Assembly: GCA_963726765.1 (NCBI GenBank)
Contig: CAVSDH010000005.1
Coordinates: forward strand, 62,001 to 126,000
Length of the DNA: 64,000 nucleotides
Direction of reading: 5' to 3'
From: CAIWHR01 sp963726765
GTDB taxonomy: Bacteria > Pseudomonadota > Gammaproteobacteria > Burkholderiales > Casimicrobiaceae
Shown here one piece after another: positions 17,305-27,580 of this stretch. The notes under the pieces are model-generated. The model had not been told where the DNA came from. It did no database searches and saw only the letters and a program-made list of their open reading frames with translations. Position 1 is the stretch's first letter; each line of letters starts with the position of its first letter. Made by a program: the position numbers and the translations under genes.

Positions 17305-17353
17305 GGAGGTTGAGGATTGGCAAGCGGTTTTTGATGCACAGAAATAGGCTGGC

Positions 17354-17386
17354 AAAACAACAACAAAAACAGCCCTCTGCAGAGGC
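17354..17386 (-). terminator. Candidate terminator after pdeM in the 480-bp nrdA/pdeM gap
   Basis: On the minus strand, a short stem (gcctc / gagggc with loop tgca) is followed by a T-rich run tgtttttgttgttgtttt. It lies about 160 bp past the pdeM stop. The rest of the 17068-17548 gap holds the NrdR boxes and the palindrome ttgtgcacaa at 17430-17439; no gene seen. Confidence 0.4.
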
Positions 17387-17548
17387 GAAACCGGCATATC
17401 CAACGTCTTTCCACCGATGTTCCACCGAGTTGTGCACAACAGATTGAACCGACGAACGGTGACGCCGGCGTTGCAGAATTGCGACATCGGAATGACGCGC
17501 CGTCGCACGCGCCCGGAGCCGGCGCAGCCCGCATTCCGAAGGCGCTGC

Positions 17549-18280
17549 CTACGGCAATAGGAACAGACGCGAGCCGGCGATGGCGACGCGCGTTTCGCCC
17601 GGGTTGCTGCCGACGACCGCGAGCCCGGTCAGGCGACCGAACGCCGGGAGCAGCGCGTGCCGGCGCCCCAGCACGAAGCAGGGAAGCCGCGCGGAATCGA
17701 ACGCCGCACCGGAAAGATGCACGCCCGGATGGACATGGCCGCACAGCGCGAAGCCGGTCGGTGGCTTCGCGGGTTCGTGGCAGAGCACGAAGGGTGGAAG
17801 CGGATGCGGGTCGGTGACGACATCGACGCGCCACGCCGCCGCCGGGTCACCGGCATTCGAGTCGTGGTTGCCGCGCACGAGCGTGATTTCCACGTCCGCG
17901 TGCGCGTCGCGCCAGCGGAGAAATGCGGCGTCGAGTGCGGACACCCGGCCGGCGGCCGCGTGCAGGAAATCGCCGAGCACGACAAGTCGTCTTGCGCGCG
18001 TGGAGTCGAGCAAGCTGCCGAGGCGCGCGAGATCACTGGCGGTTGCGCCACGCGGAACGGCGACACCGCCCGCGCGAAAGGCCGCACCCTTGCCGAAGTG
18101 CACGTCGGCGACGAACACCGTGTCCGCGCCCGGCCAGTGGAGCGCGCGGTCGGCCCGCAACACCACGTGCTCGCCCGCGAGCGTTGCGGTGACGCTGCCG
18201 TCGGCGACCTGCCGCAGCATGTGCGGCACACCGGTCGCGCGATCGTGGGGGAGAGGGAGTTCGGCGGCCGGGCGGGACAT
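17549..18280 (-). CDS. pdeM: Ligase-associated DNA-damage-response endonuclease PdeM
   Basis: About 243 residues from the ATG at 18280. A calcineurin-like metallophosphoesterase with all metal-binding motifs in order: ADVHFGK, GDFLHA, RGNHDSNAG, CHEP and CGHVHPG. The N-terminal pattern (GEHVVLRADRALHWPGADTVFVADVHFGKGAAFRAGGVAVP) is specific to PdeM, which works with a Lhr-type helicase and an ATP-dependent ligase in a bacterial DNA repair system. The helicase gene is 1.9 kb away on the same strand (20214..22669), separated by two metabolic genes; the ligase and exonuclease are not in the window. An internal ATG at 18220 is an alternative start. Confidence 0.88.
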   Translation of the reverse strand: MSRPAAELPLPHDRATGVPHMLRQVADGSVTATLAGEHVVLRADRALHWPGADTVFVADVHFGKGAAFRAGGVAVPRGATASDLARLGSLLDSTRARRLVVLGDFLHAAAGRVSALDAAFLRWRDAHADVEITLVRGNHDSNAGDPAAAWRVDVVTDPHPLPPFVLCHEPAKPPTGFALCGHVHPGVHLSGAAFDSARLPCFVLGRRHALLPAFGRLTGLAVVGSNPGETRVAIAGSRLFLLP

Positions 18281-18430
18281 GAGGCAGGACGCGTTGCGGC
18301 ATTGAGGACTGGCGTTGCGCGGCGTGCGATCGCAGCGCACACTTTGCGCATCGATTGTAACGAACCGGCGGCGTGCTCCGGCGCTTTCGTGCGGCATGCC
18401 CGCCCGGATCGACAAGGTAGGAGCATCGGG

Positions 18431-19252
18431 ATGCCCCGGTTTGCCGCGAACGTGTCGTTCCTGTTCAACGAGGTCCCGCTTCTCGAGCGCTTTGCCGAGG
18501 CGGCGCACGCGGGCTTTCGCGCGGTCGAATGCACTTTTCCCTACGAAGTGCCGGCGAAGGAGATTGCCGACCAGCTGAAGCAGCATCGCCTCGAAATGGC
18601 GCTCTTCAACGCGCCGCCAGGCGACTGGGACGCCGGCGAACGCGGCACGGCGTCGCTGCCCGGTCGCGAGCACGATTTCGCGGCGAGCTTCGTGACGGCG
18701 CTGCGCTATGCGGAAGTCACGGGCTGCAAGCGCGTGCATGCGATGGCCGGCCTGCTGCCGGAGGGCGCCGATGCCGAACGGCGCGCCCGGGCGCGCGCGA
18801 CATTCGTCCGCAACCTGCGCTTCGCCTGCGGCGAGGCGCTGCCGCGGGGGGTCACCGTGCTGATCGAGCCGCTCAATCCGCGCGACGTGCCGAACTATCT
18901 CATCTCGCGGCAGGACGAGGCGCATGCGATCCGCGCCGAGGTCGGGGCACCGAACCTCAAGGTGCAGATGGACCTCTATCACACGCAGATCGTCGAAGGA
19001 GACCTTTCCGAGCGGATCCGGCGCTGGCTCCCGCAGGTCGGCCACATCCAGATCGCCGGCGTTCCCGGACGCCACGAGCCCGACATCGGCGAAGTCAACT
19101 ACGCGTGGATCTTCAAACTGCTGGATGAACTCAAGTACGACGGCTGGATCGGTTGCGAGTACCGGCCGCAGCAGGGCACGGCCGCGGGGCTCACGTGGCT
19201 CTACCGCTTGCTGGATCGGCGGCCAGCGCCGGTGCCGGCCGCAGATGATTGA
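18431..19252 (+). CDS. hyi: Hydroxypyruvate isomerase family protein
   Basis: 273 residues from the ATG at 18431, which follows a taggag site. A TIM-barrel sugar isomerase of the Hyi type: NVSFLFNEVPLLERF, AVECTFPYEVPA, ALFNAPPGDWDAGERG, IEPLNPRDVPNYL, VQMDLYHTQ, IQIAGVPGRHEPDIGEVNY, IGCEYRPQ. Metal-binding acidic and histidine residues of the family are conserved. Hyi interconverts hydroxypyruvate and tartronate semialdehyde in glyoxylate metabolism. Related 2-oxo-tetronate isomerases (OtnI) look similar, so substrate is not certain. Divergent from pdeM; no other glyoxylate genes adjoin. Confidence 0.85.
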   Translation: MPRFAANVSFLFNEVPLLERFAEAAHAGFRAVECTFPYEVPAKEIADQLKQHRLEMALFNAPPGDWDAGERGTASLPGREHDFAASFVTALRYAEVTGCKRVHAMAGLLPEGADAERRARARATFVRNLRFACGEALPRGVTVLIEPLNPRDVPNYLISRQDEAHAIRAEVGAPNLKVQMDLYHTQIVEGDLSERIRRWLPQVGHIQIAGVPGRHEPDIGEVNYAWIFKLLDELKYDGWIGCEYRPQQGTAAGLTWLYRLLDRRPAPVPAADD

Positions 19253-19396
19253 CCTCGCGCCAGCGCCGCGCCAGCCCGTTCACTGCGCGCCGCCTCCGGA
19301 CCGTCGAGGTTGACGAAACCGGTGCGGTCGGCGGCATTCGCCGATTCGCGTTTGCTCGCATCCCCGGACCTTCGGCCCGGGGCCCCTGCTCGCCGC

Positions 19397-20164
19397 TCAC
19401 AGCGATACACTCATCCCGCCGTCGATCGTGATGAGCTGCCCGGTGATGTAATCGGCCGCCGACGAGGACAGGAACACGGCGACTCCCGCGATTTCGTCGG
19501 GCCGCCCCCAGCGTCCGGCCGGCGTGCGCTTCTTCACCCACGCGTCGAACTCCGCGTTGTCGATCAGCGCGCGATTCATCTCGGTCGCGAAGTAGCCGGG
19601 CGAAATGGCGTTGACCTGGATGTTGTGCGGCGCGAGCTCGACCGCCATTCCGCGCGTCAGCTGCCGCACGCCACCCTTTGCCGCCGTGTAGGGCACGACG
19701 GTCGGGCGGGCGAATTCGCTCATCAGCGACGCGATGTGAACAAATTTTCCCGATCGGCGCGCGATCATTCCGGGCAGTGCCGCCTGCGACACGAGGAACG
19801 GCGCGGTCAGGTTGGTCGCGATGACAGCGTCCCAATCCTGCCTGGGGAAGTCGACGAGCGGCATGCGGCGCTGAATGCCGGCGTTGTTGACGACGATGTC
19901 GAGGTGACCGTAGGAAGCCTCGATTCCGTCGATCCCGTCCTTGATCGCCGCGCCGTCGGTGACGTCGAAGACCGCCGTCGACGCGCGAAGGCCCGCGTCG
20001 GTGAGCGCCTTCGCGGCGGCGGCAAGCGCCTCCGGCTTGCGGCCATTCAGAACTACCGTCGCGCCCGCCCGTGCCAATCCTTGCGCGATCGCGAAGCCGA
20101 GTCCGCGATAGGCGCCGGTCACCAGCGCGATCTTTCCGTTGAGGTCGAACAGGTGGGCCGACAT
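19397..20164 (-). CDS. SDR-family oxidoreductase, gluconate 5-dehydrogenase-like
   Basis: 255 residues with a classical short-chain dehydrogenase layout: TGAYRGLGFAIA (cofactor binding), NNAGIQRR, catalytic serine in HIASLMS, YTAAK, and NAISPGYFATEM, ending with ITGQLITIDGGMSV. The Arg after the glycine motif (NGRKPEAL) favours NADP(H). Among SDRs the pattern NGIQRR-like NAGIQRRMPLVDFP and SPGYFATEMN is typical of gluconate 5-dehydrogenase (Ga5DH/IdnO). Transcribed away from hyi and convergent with nothing; possibly cotranscribed after the helicase gene, 49 bp upstream. Confidence 0.8.
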   Translation of the reverse strand: MSAHLFDLNGKIALVTGAYRGLGFAIAQGLARAGATVVLNGRKPEALAAAAKALTDAGLRASTAVFDVTDGAAIKDGIDGIEASYGHLDIVVNNAGIQRRMPLVDFPRQDWDAVIATNLTAPFLVSQAALPGMIARRSGKFVHIASLMSEFARPTVVPYTAAKGGVRQLTRGMAVELAPHNIQVNAISPGYFATEMNRALIDNAEFDAWVKKRTPAGRWGRPDEIAGVAVFLSSSAADYITGQLITIDGGMSVSL

Positions 20165-20213
20165 GGGAAGTTCCGATGACGAGGTAACGGAATGATAGCC
20201 GAAGGCGGCGCGT

Positions 20214-22669
20214 TCACTCCTGCGCCGCCTGCTCCAGCGCGTCGACCATCCGCGCCACGCGTGTCTCGAGCGCCTCCGTGGTCAGTTCCTCGCGGAACAT
20301 CTCGACCAGCAGCGGAAACGCGAACGGCGTCGGACGTTGCGGTGCGGTCAGCAGAAGCCGGCTGCCGCGCAGACGCGCCAGCGCAGCGGCGATGCGCGGC
20401 GCCTCGAGCTGGCGCTCCAGCACCTCGCGCACGGCCTGGCGCAGCAGCAGGTTTTCGCTGTCGTACTCGGCGAATACGTTGTAGAGCAGCGCCGAGGACG
20501 CCTGCAGGTGACGTGCCGGATTCGGCTCGCCCGGGATAGCCCTGGAAGATGAGTCCGGCGACGCGCGCGATCTCGCGGAACTGGCGGCGCGAGAGTTCCG
20601 CGGCATTCTGCCCCGCGAGAATGTCGGCGTCGACGCCGGGGGCCGCGAGGAGGCGGCCCAGGTCGCCAATCTCGAGCGGAACGGGCTCCGCCGACAGGAG
20701 GCCAAACCCGTAGTCGTTGGCGGTCAGGCTGAAAGTGCGCGGCACGTCGCGCGAGAGCCGATAGGAGAACAGCGTGGCGAGGCCGATGTGGGCTTGCCGG
20801 CCTTCGAAGGGATAGAAGAAGAGCGCGTGGCCTTCGCGTGTCTCGATCCGCTCGACCAGCCACTCGTTTTCCGCGGGCAGGCCCGACCATCGGCGTTGCA
20901 GTTCGAGCAATGGCCGCACGACGACCATCTCCGGTGCTTCGTAATCGCCATGCTTGGCCGCACCGATCAGCCGTCGGGTCGCGGCCGCGAGCTGGGTCGA
21001 CAGCGCCATGCGGCCGCCGCTCCAGCGCGGCACCTGAGGAGCATTCGCCTTCGCGGGGCGTACCCATGCGGTCAATTCACGCACGCGGACGAGCTCGAGC
21101 ACGCGACCGGCGAAGACGAACGCATCGCCCGGCGTGAGCCGCGCGATGAATCCCTCCTCGACGTGCCCCAGCGCCTGGCCGCTCCTGAAGCGCACCGTGA
21201 TGCTCGCTTCGGACACGATCGTTCCGATGCCGATCCTGTGCCGCCGTGCGATCGCCGCGTCCGTCACCTGCGCGACCCCGTCGTCGCCGATCGCGACGCG
21301 CCGGTACTCCGGGTAGGCGTTGAGCGAAGCGCCGCCGTGGACCACGAAATCCAGTGCGGACTGCCACTCGGCGTCGGCGAGGTCCGCATAGGCGTAAGTG
21401 CCGCGAATTTCCGCGAGCAGTTCATCCGGCAGGAAGCCGCCCCCAAGAGCGCAGGTGACAAGATGCTGGATCAGCGCGTCCTGCGCGCGAAGCAGAGGTT
21501 CGCGCGCTTCGATCATTCGGCGCGCGGCGGCGTCGCGCGCGGCGGCGGCCTCGACCAGCTCCAGCGCCTGTGCGGGCACGACGGTGACGCGCGATGTCGC
21601 GCCGGGCTGATGGCCGCTCCGCCCGGCGCGCTGCAAGCAGGCGCGCGACGCCCTTCGGGCTGCCGATCTGCAGGACCTGGTCGACCGGCGCGAAGTCGAC
21701 CCCAAGATCGAGACTCGACGTGCAGACGACCGCACGCAGGCGCGCATTTCGCAGCCCGTCCTCGACCCAGTCGCGAACCTCGCGCTCGAGCGAGCCATGA
21801 TGCAACGCGATCCTGCCCGCCCAGTCCGGTCGCGCCGCCAGGATCGCCTGATACCAGATCTCGGTTTGCGAGCGGACATTGGTGAAGACAAGGGTCGTCT
21901 TGGCGCGCTCGATGGCGCGGATCACGCCCGGCAGGAGCTTCAGGCCGATGTGCCCGGCCCACGGGAAACGCTCGATGGACTTCGGGAGCAGGCTGTCGAT
22001 GACGATCGCCTTGGAGTCGTCGCCGCGAACGAGCACGGCGTCGGCGGCCCGTGCGGGCCCGACGAGTGCGGCGACCGCGGAATCGAGATTGGACAGCGTC
22101 GCCGACAGGCCCCACAGCGCGCAGCCGGGCCGCCGGCCGCGGAGCCGCGCGAGCGCAAGTTCGGTCTGCACGCCGCGCTTGGTCGACAGGAGCTCGTGCC
22201 ACTCGTCGACAACGACCGCGTCGAGATGCGCAAAACGCTCGCGCCAGTCTGCCCGCGCGAGGAAGAGCGTCAGGCTCTCCGGCGTGGTGACGAGTATCGT
22301 CGGCAGCCGCCTCGTCTGTCGCGTCCTCGCCCCCGGGGCCGTGTCGCCGGTACGCACGTCGACGGTCCAGTGCGGGCGCAGCGCCGTCGCGGCGGCTGCG
22401 AGCGAGAGCCCCGTGTCGGCGGCGAGCGCCCGCATCGGCGTGATCCACAGCAGCGCGAGCGGAGGCGGCGCGTCGGCGGCGCCTTCCGGGCCCAGCGCGA
22501 GCGGCGGCACGGCAACGGCGAGCGTCTTGCCCATGCCCGTCGGCGCATGGACGAGTCCCGAACCGCCGCGCGCATAGGCCGACCACACCTCCTCCTGAAA
22601 CGGAAACGGCGACATGCCCCGCGCGGCGAACCACGCGCGGGCGGCGGCGAATTCATCCATCGCCGCCAT
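20214..22669 (-). CDS. Ligase-associated Lhr-type DEXH helicase (two apparent frameshifts)
   Basis: The product reads through three frames. First frame: Walker A APTGMGKT, VDEWHELL (DExH), LSATLSN, TSSLDLGVDF, up to SPKGVARL. Near 21634-21640 a +1 change restores LQRAGRSGHQPG (motif VI) and the winged-helix/Lhr core. Near 20529-20533 another +1 change (extra C in tatcccggg) restores EPNPARHLQASSALLYNVF to the C-terminus at 20214. The span is 3n+2, as expected for two extra bases; repaired length about 817 residues. The family unwinds DNA 3' to 5' and partners PdeM in DNA repair. ATG at 22669 (or 22660). It follows the C45 hydrolase gene by 16 bp. Confidence 0.85.
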
Positions 22670-22685
22670 CGTAACCGGACGCGGG

Positions 22686-23771
22686 TCAGGGCAGGACGCG
22701 TTCCCAGCGACCGAGGCACGGAGGATCGAACGAGATGTGCAACGCGGGTGTCCTGCAGTCGAAGATCGCGCAGCCGGTCGTCCGCGTTTCGCGGTCCTCA
22801 TCGTGACGGCAAAGGGAGGCGATCGAGCTGTCGCCGTGGCGCGCCATCAGCGTCTTGATTGCGTCCAGGGCAAATGGCCGCGGCATGGTGCGAATCGCGT
22901 GGTCGAGCGCGGCGATCCGCGCACGCGACGCATGCGCGCGGTTGCCATCCGACGGTGCCGCGCTGCTGACCTGCAGGCGTTCGCTGGCGAAATGGTTGGC
23001 CCGCGCAACGTAGTCCGCGTCCGCCGGTTCCTCGGCCGAAACCGCGATGGGCGACAACTCGATCGCGGCGACCGCGCCGGTCGCATCTCCGAGCAGCAGC
23101 GTCCCCCCGCTCGCATGCGGCGTTCGCAGCGCAAGGCCAACGGCCTCCGAGACCGTTGCGCATTCGCGCAGGATCCGGGTCATCAGAAAGCCGCGCATCC
23201 AGCCTTCGCCGACATCGGTCGAGCCGACCTCCGTGTCCGCGACCGCGAGACCGTCCGTGTTGATGCCGCCTGCCAACGCACCCGGTGCGCCGAGGCTGCC
23301 GACGCAGACGATTCGACGCCCGGCCCACTCCGGATCGTCGTGGCGGATCACGCACTGCAGGTTGGCGCGCGCGCCCGGAAGATCATGATTCTTGACGACC
23401 ACCGCGCCGCTTTCTCCGCACGGTGCCGCCCACGCGGTGCATGCATCGGCGGACTTGGGCTCCTCGGCGAGCCTGGCAACGACATGGCCGCACAAGCAGG
23501 CCAGCAGCGCATCGGCGGCGATGCCGAAGCCTTCGGCGATCCCCTGTAACTCGACATATCCGTCAGGGTCATGGTCGCGCAGGAACGCGTGCTGCGTGTC
23601 GAGGAACTCGACCACGCCGGGCAGGACCAGCGCGGGGCCGAGCTCGCGCAATCGCCGCGTCACCGAGACGGTCACCTCGGCGATGCGGTCGGGACGAAGC
23701 CGCGCCTGCTGGCGGCCTCGATCGTAGGCCGGACCCCGGACGTCGAGGATCCGGCCGGCGCCATCAGGCAT
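22686..23771 (-). CDS. C45-type Ntn hydrolase (acyl-CoA:6-APA acyltransferase-like)
   Basis: 361 residues. The pattern of the peptidase C45 / penicillin acyltransferase family is visible: RGPAYDRGRQQA, EFLDTQHAFL, ELQGIAEGFGI, then the candidate nucleophile in ADACTAWAAP, KNHDLPG, GGINTDGLAVADT and GGTLLLGDATGAVAAIEL. Family members autocleave before a cysteine and hydrolyse or transfer amide-linked acyl groups; here ACT marks the likely cleavage site. Substrate unknown. Lies 24 bp after the indolepyruvate oxidoreductase gene and 16 bp before the helicase gene, so probably one transcript. Confidence 0.75.
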   Translation of the reverse strand: MPDGAGRILDVRGPAYDRGRQQARLRPDRIAEVTVSVTRRLRELGPALVLPGVVEFLDTQHAFLRDHDPDGYVELQGIAEGFGIAADALLACLCGHVVARLAEEPKSADACTAWAAPCGESGAVVVKNHDLPGARANLQCVIRHDDPEWAGRRIVCVGSLGAPGALAGGINTDGLAVADTEVGSTDVGEGWMRGFLMTRILRECATVSEAVGLALRTPHASGGTLLLGDATGAVAAIELSPIAVSAEEPADADYVARANHFASERLQVSSAAPSDGNRAHASRARIAALDHAIRTMPRPFALDAIKTLMARHGDSSIASLCRHDEDRETRTTGCAIFDCRTPALHISFDPPCLGRWERVLP

Positions 23772-23795
23772 GGGCGGCGAGACCTGCCGAACCCG

Positions 23796-26700
23796 CTAGG
23801 CCAAGGCCTTGGCGCGCTCGCGCGGGGTTTCAGGACGCGCGCCGTGAAACGCGGCAAGGAGCGCTGTTTCCTTGGCGCGGGCGTCCTTCACATGGCGCTC
23901 CTTGACATGTCCATAGCCCCGGATGTGCTCGGGGATCTGCGCGAGCTGCACGGCCAGTCCGTGGTTGTGCGGCGCGAGCGCAGCGAGGACCCCGTCGACC
24001 AGCGCCTCGTATTGCGCGGGAAGTTCGCGTTCCATTCGCCGCTCCGCGGTGCGCCCGAATACGTCGAACGCGGTGCCGCGCAGCCCACGCATCCTGGCGA
24101 GCACGCGGAAGGCGCCCATCATCCACGGACCGTAGACGCTCTTCTTCGCTTCGCCGGTAGCGGCGTCGGGCTTGTTCAGCACCGGTGGCGCGAGGTGAAA
24201 CTTGAGCGTGTAGTCGCCTTCGAACTGGGCGGCGACGCGGCGGGCGAATTCGCCGTCGGAGTACAGCCGAGCGACTTCGTATTCGTCCTTGATCGCGAGC
24301 AGCTTGAAATGGTACCGGGCCACCGCTTCGGCGAGTGCCGTCGCGCCCGGAATCTTTGCGGTCTCCGCGACCCGGACCTTGGCCACGAAGTCCGTGTACC
24401 GCTTCGCATAGGCCGCGTCCTGGTACTCGGTGAGGAATTTCCGACGGCGCTCGATCATCTCGTCGAGCGACTCGGACATCCGCCGCGACTCCGGCACCGC
24501 CGACGGGATCGCGGCAGCCGCGACCCGCGCAGGATCGACGGCAGCGAGCCGTCCCCAGCGGAAACTCTGCTTGTTCGATTCGATCGCGGCGCCGTTCAAT
24601 TCAATCGCCCGCAGAATCGCCGCTTCGCCGATCGGCAGGAGTCCGCGCTGGAACGCAAAGCCGACCATGAAGAGGTTGGTCGCGATCGAATCACCCATGA
24701 GGCCGGTCGCGAGCTTCGTCGCGTCGAGAAATTCGGCGTCGCCCGGGTCGACCGCATCCTCGATTTCGCGTTCCATCGAGCCAAGCGGGAACACAAGATC
24801 GGGGTCGCTCGTGAACCCGGCAGGCATGACGAGCGCGGAGTTGACGAGCGCCTTGGTGACGCCTTTCTGCATCTTCGCCAGCTGCTCGTAGCCCACCCCC
24901 GTCAGGATGTCGCAGGCGAGGATCAGCTTCGCCTCGCCGGCGGCGATGCGCGTCGCGTGGAGGTCGTCAGGCTGGTCGGCGATCCGAACGTGCGAGACCA
25001 CCGCGCCATTCTTCTGCGCCATGCCGGTCATGTCGAGCACCGAGCAGCCCTTGCCCTCGAGGTGTGCCGCCATGCCGAGCAGCGCGCCGATCGTGATGAC
25101 GCCGGTGCCGCCGATGCCGGTGACGACGATGCCGTAAGGGTGCGCCGTTGACGCTGGCACCGGATCCGGCAACGCGGGCGTGTCGTCGGCTTTCGCCTTG
25201 GGCGGCTTGCGCAAGCTGCCGCCTTCCACCGTCACAAAGCTCGGGCAGAACCCGTTGACGCAGGAAAAGTCCTTGTTGCACGAGCTCTGGTCGATCGCCC
25301 GCTTGCGGCCGAATTCCGTCTCGACCGGCGCGACCGACACGCAATTCGATTTCACGCCGCAGTCGCCGCAGCCTTCGCAGACGAGCTCGTTGATGAAGAC
25401 GCGCTTTGCCGGATCCGGATACTTGCCCCGTTTCCTGCGCCGACGCTTTTCGGCCGCGCAGGTCTGGTCGTACAGCAGGATCGTGCAGCCCGGGGTGTCG
25501 CGCAGCATGCGCTGCACCGCGTCAAGTTCCGAGCGATGATGGATTGCGATGCCGGACGCGTAATAGCCGGCCGGATACTTGTCCGGCTCGTCGCTGACGA
25601 CCACGATCTTCGCCACGCCTTCGGCCGCGACCTGCTTCGCGATGTCGCCTGCGCTGAGCGGGCCGTCGAACGGCTGTCCGCCCGTCATCGCGACGGCATC
25701 GTTGTACAGGATCTTGTACGTGATGTTGACCTTGGCGGCGATCGCGGCGCGGATCGCGAGGATTCCGCTGTGGTAATACGTGCCGTCGCCGAGGTTCGCG
25801 AAGATGTGCTTTTCCCGGGTGAACGGCGCCTGGCCGATCCACGGCACGCCTTCGCCGCCCATGTGGGTGTAGGTGTCGGTCCGGCGATTCATCCAGATCG
25901 CCATCACGTGGCACCCGATGCCGGCGGTGGCGCGGCTGCCGTCCGGGACGTTGGTCGACGTGTTGTGCGGGCAGCCGGAGCAGAACCACGGCAGCCGCTC
26001 GAGCGTGATCCGCGGCTTCGCGAGCGCCGCTTCCTTCGCGTTGATCCAGTCGACCCGCGCCTTCAGCTTTTCCGATTGCCGCGGCTGCAGGCCGAGACGC
26101 CCGATCCGCTGCGCGATCACGCGCGCGATCATCGCCGGCGTCAGTTCGGAGAGCGCGGGCAGCAGCCAGTCGCCGTGCGGGCGCATCCACTCGCCCTTTT
26201 CGGCGAACTTGCCGACCACGCGCGGACGCACGTCGTCTCGCCAGTTGTAGAGTTGCTCCTTCAGCTGGTATTCGACGACCTGGCGCTTTTCCTCGACGAC
26301 CAGGATCTCCTCCAGCCCTTCGGCGAACTGGCGCACGCCGTCCGGCTCCAGCGGCCACGTCATCGCGATCTTGTAGACGCGGATGCCGATCTCGGCCGCG
26401 TCGGCCTCGGTGATGCCGAGATCGTCGAGCGCCTGCCGGACGTCGAGGTAGCTCTTGCCGCTGGTGATGATGCCGAGGCGCGGCTTTGGCGAATCGATGA
26501 CGATCCTGTTCAGCTGATTGACGCGGCAGTAATGGAGGGCAGCGTAAATCTTGTAGTTCTGCATCCGCGCCTCGGTCTCGAGGAAGCCGTCGGGCCAGCG
26601 GATGGAAAGGCCGTCGGGCGGCAGCGGAAAGTCGTCCGGAACGATGATCTTCGTGCGATCCGTGTCGATATTGACCGACGCCGAGCTCTCGACGGTATCG

Positions 26701-27323
26701 GCGACGCACTTGAAGCCGACCCAGCAGCCGGAATAGCGCGACATCGCCCAGCCGTGCAGCCCCAGGTCCAGGATCTCCTGCACCGACGACGGGTAGAGCA
26801 CCGGAATCATCGCTGCCGAGAACATGTGATCCGACTGGTGCGGCAGCGTCGACGACTTCGCGCCGTGGTCGTCGCCGGCCAAGGCGAGCACGCCGCCGTG
26901 CTTCGAGGTTCCCGCGTGGTTCGCGTGCTTGAACACGTCGCCGCAACGATCCACGCCGGGGCCCTTTCCGTACCACATCGCGAACACGCCGTCGTAGTTC
27001 GCGCCGGGATTGAGGTTCAGCTGCTGCGTACCCCACAGCGACGTCGCGGCGAGGTCCTCGTTCAGCCCCGGCTGGAACTTGATGTGCGCGCGCTCGAGGA
27101 ACTTGCTCGCCTTCCAGAGCGACTGATCGAGCGCGCCGAGCGGCGAACCGCGGTAGCCCGAGACGAAACCGGCGGTGTTGAGTCCCGCCAGCGCGTCGCG
27201 CTGACGCTGCAGGATCAGCAGGCGGACGAACGCCTGCGCGCCCGTGAGAAACACGCGGCCGGAATCGAGCGCGTATTTGTCGTCCAGGGAAACGTCACGC
27301 AGGGCAGGGACGGCTGAGGCCAT
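23796..27323 (-). CDS. Fused indolepyruvate:ferredoxin oxidoreductase (IorA-IorB)
   Basis: About 1175 residues from the ATG at 27323. It has the long fusion architecture found in proteobacteria: N-terminal pyrimidine-binding/TPP domain (SGYRGSPLGALDQ), ferredoxin-type cluster motif CEGCGDCGVKSNC, TPP domain GDGTYYHSGI, and a gamma domain near residues 715-950 (GIGGTGVITIGALLGMAAHLEG). The enzyme oxidatively decarboxylates aryl-2-oxo acids from aromatic amino acids to acyl-CoA with ferredoxin reduction. Unlike many window genes, its 3.5 kb frame is unbroken. The upstream extension to 27536 is rejected as it lacks a start site and family resemblance. Confidence 0.93.
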   Translation of the reverse strand: MASAVPALRDVSLDDKYALDSGRVFLTGAQAFVRLLILQRQRDALAGLNTAGFVSGYRGSPLGALDQSLWKASKFLERAHIKFQPGLNEDLAATSLWGTQQLNLNPGANYDGVFAMWYGKGPGVDRCGDVFKHANHAGTSKHGGVLALAGDDHGAKSSTLPHQSDHMFSAAMIPVLYPSSVQEILDLGLHGWAMSRYSGCWVGFKCVADTVESSASVNIDTDRTKIIVPDDFPLPPDGLSIRWPDGFLETEARMQNYKIYAALHYCRVNQLNRIVIDSPKPRLGIITSGKSYLDVRQALDDLGITEADAAEIGIRVYKIAMTWPLEPDGVRQFAEGLEEILVVEEKRQVVEYQLKEQLYNWRDDVRPRVVGKFAEKGEWMRPHGDWLLPALSELTPAMIARVIAQRIGRLGLQPRQSEKLKARVDWINAKEAALAKPRITLERLPWFCSGCPHNTSTNVPDGSRATAGIGCHVMAIWMNRRTDTYTHMGGEGVPWIGQAPFTREKHIFANLGDGTYYHSGILAIRAAIAAKVNITYKILYNDAVAMTGGQPFDGPLSAGDIAKQVAAEGVAKIVVVSDEPDKYPAGYYASGIAIHHRSELDAVQRMLRDTPGCTILLYDQTCAAEKRRRRKRGKYPDPAKRVFINELVCEGCGDCGVKSNCVSVAPVETEFGRKRAIDQSSCNKDFSCVNGFCPSFVTVEGGSLRKPPKAKADDTPALPDPVPASTAHPYGIVVTGIGGTGVITIGALLGMAAHLEGKGCSVLDMTGMAQKNGAVVSHVRIADQPDDLHATRIAAGEAKLILACDILTGVGYEQLAKMQKGVTKALVNSALVMPAGFTSDPDLVFPLGSMEREIEDAVDPGDAEFLDATKLATGLMGDSIATNLFMVGFAFQRGLLPIGEAAILRAIELNGAAIESNKQSFRWGRLAAVDPARVAAAAIPSAVPESRRMSESLDEMIERRRKFLTEYQDAAYAKRYTDFVAKVRVAETAKIPGATALAEAVARYHFKLLAIKDEYEVARLYSDGEFARRVAAQFEGDYTLKFHLAPPVLNKPDAATGEAKKSVYGPWMMGAFRVLARMRGLRGTAFDVFGRTAERRMERELPAQYEALVDGVLAALAPHNHGLAVQLAQIPEHIRGYGHVKERHVKDARAKETALLAAFHGARPETPRERAKALA

Positions 27324-27580
27324 GGGGAGAAGCTCCGCAAAAATCGTGTTTTTGGGCCGCGCGGCTGCCGGATAGGCGCCGCAACGCTCACGCGAGCGAT
27401 TGTGTCGCCCACGGGAATGGGCGCGCAGTTTACGCCTGCAGGCATCTTCCGGCAATTCTCGCGCTGCTTTCCCCGCAATCTCGCAGGGCCATTCCCAGCG
27501 CTGCCCCGAACCGACGCAGCCGGTTCGGGACATCACATGCGTAAAATGCGGGGCGAACCGTCAGAGATCCATCTTTTCCA

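Noticed and set aside
17430..17439. DnaA box or origin (ttgtgcacaa)
   Set aside because: Single palindrome with mismatches to ttatccaca, no cluster of boxes, no dnaA/dnaN.
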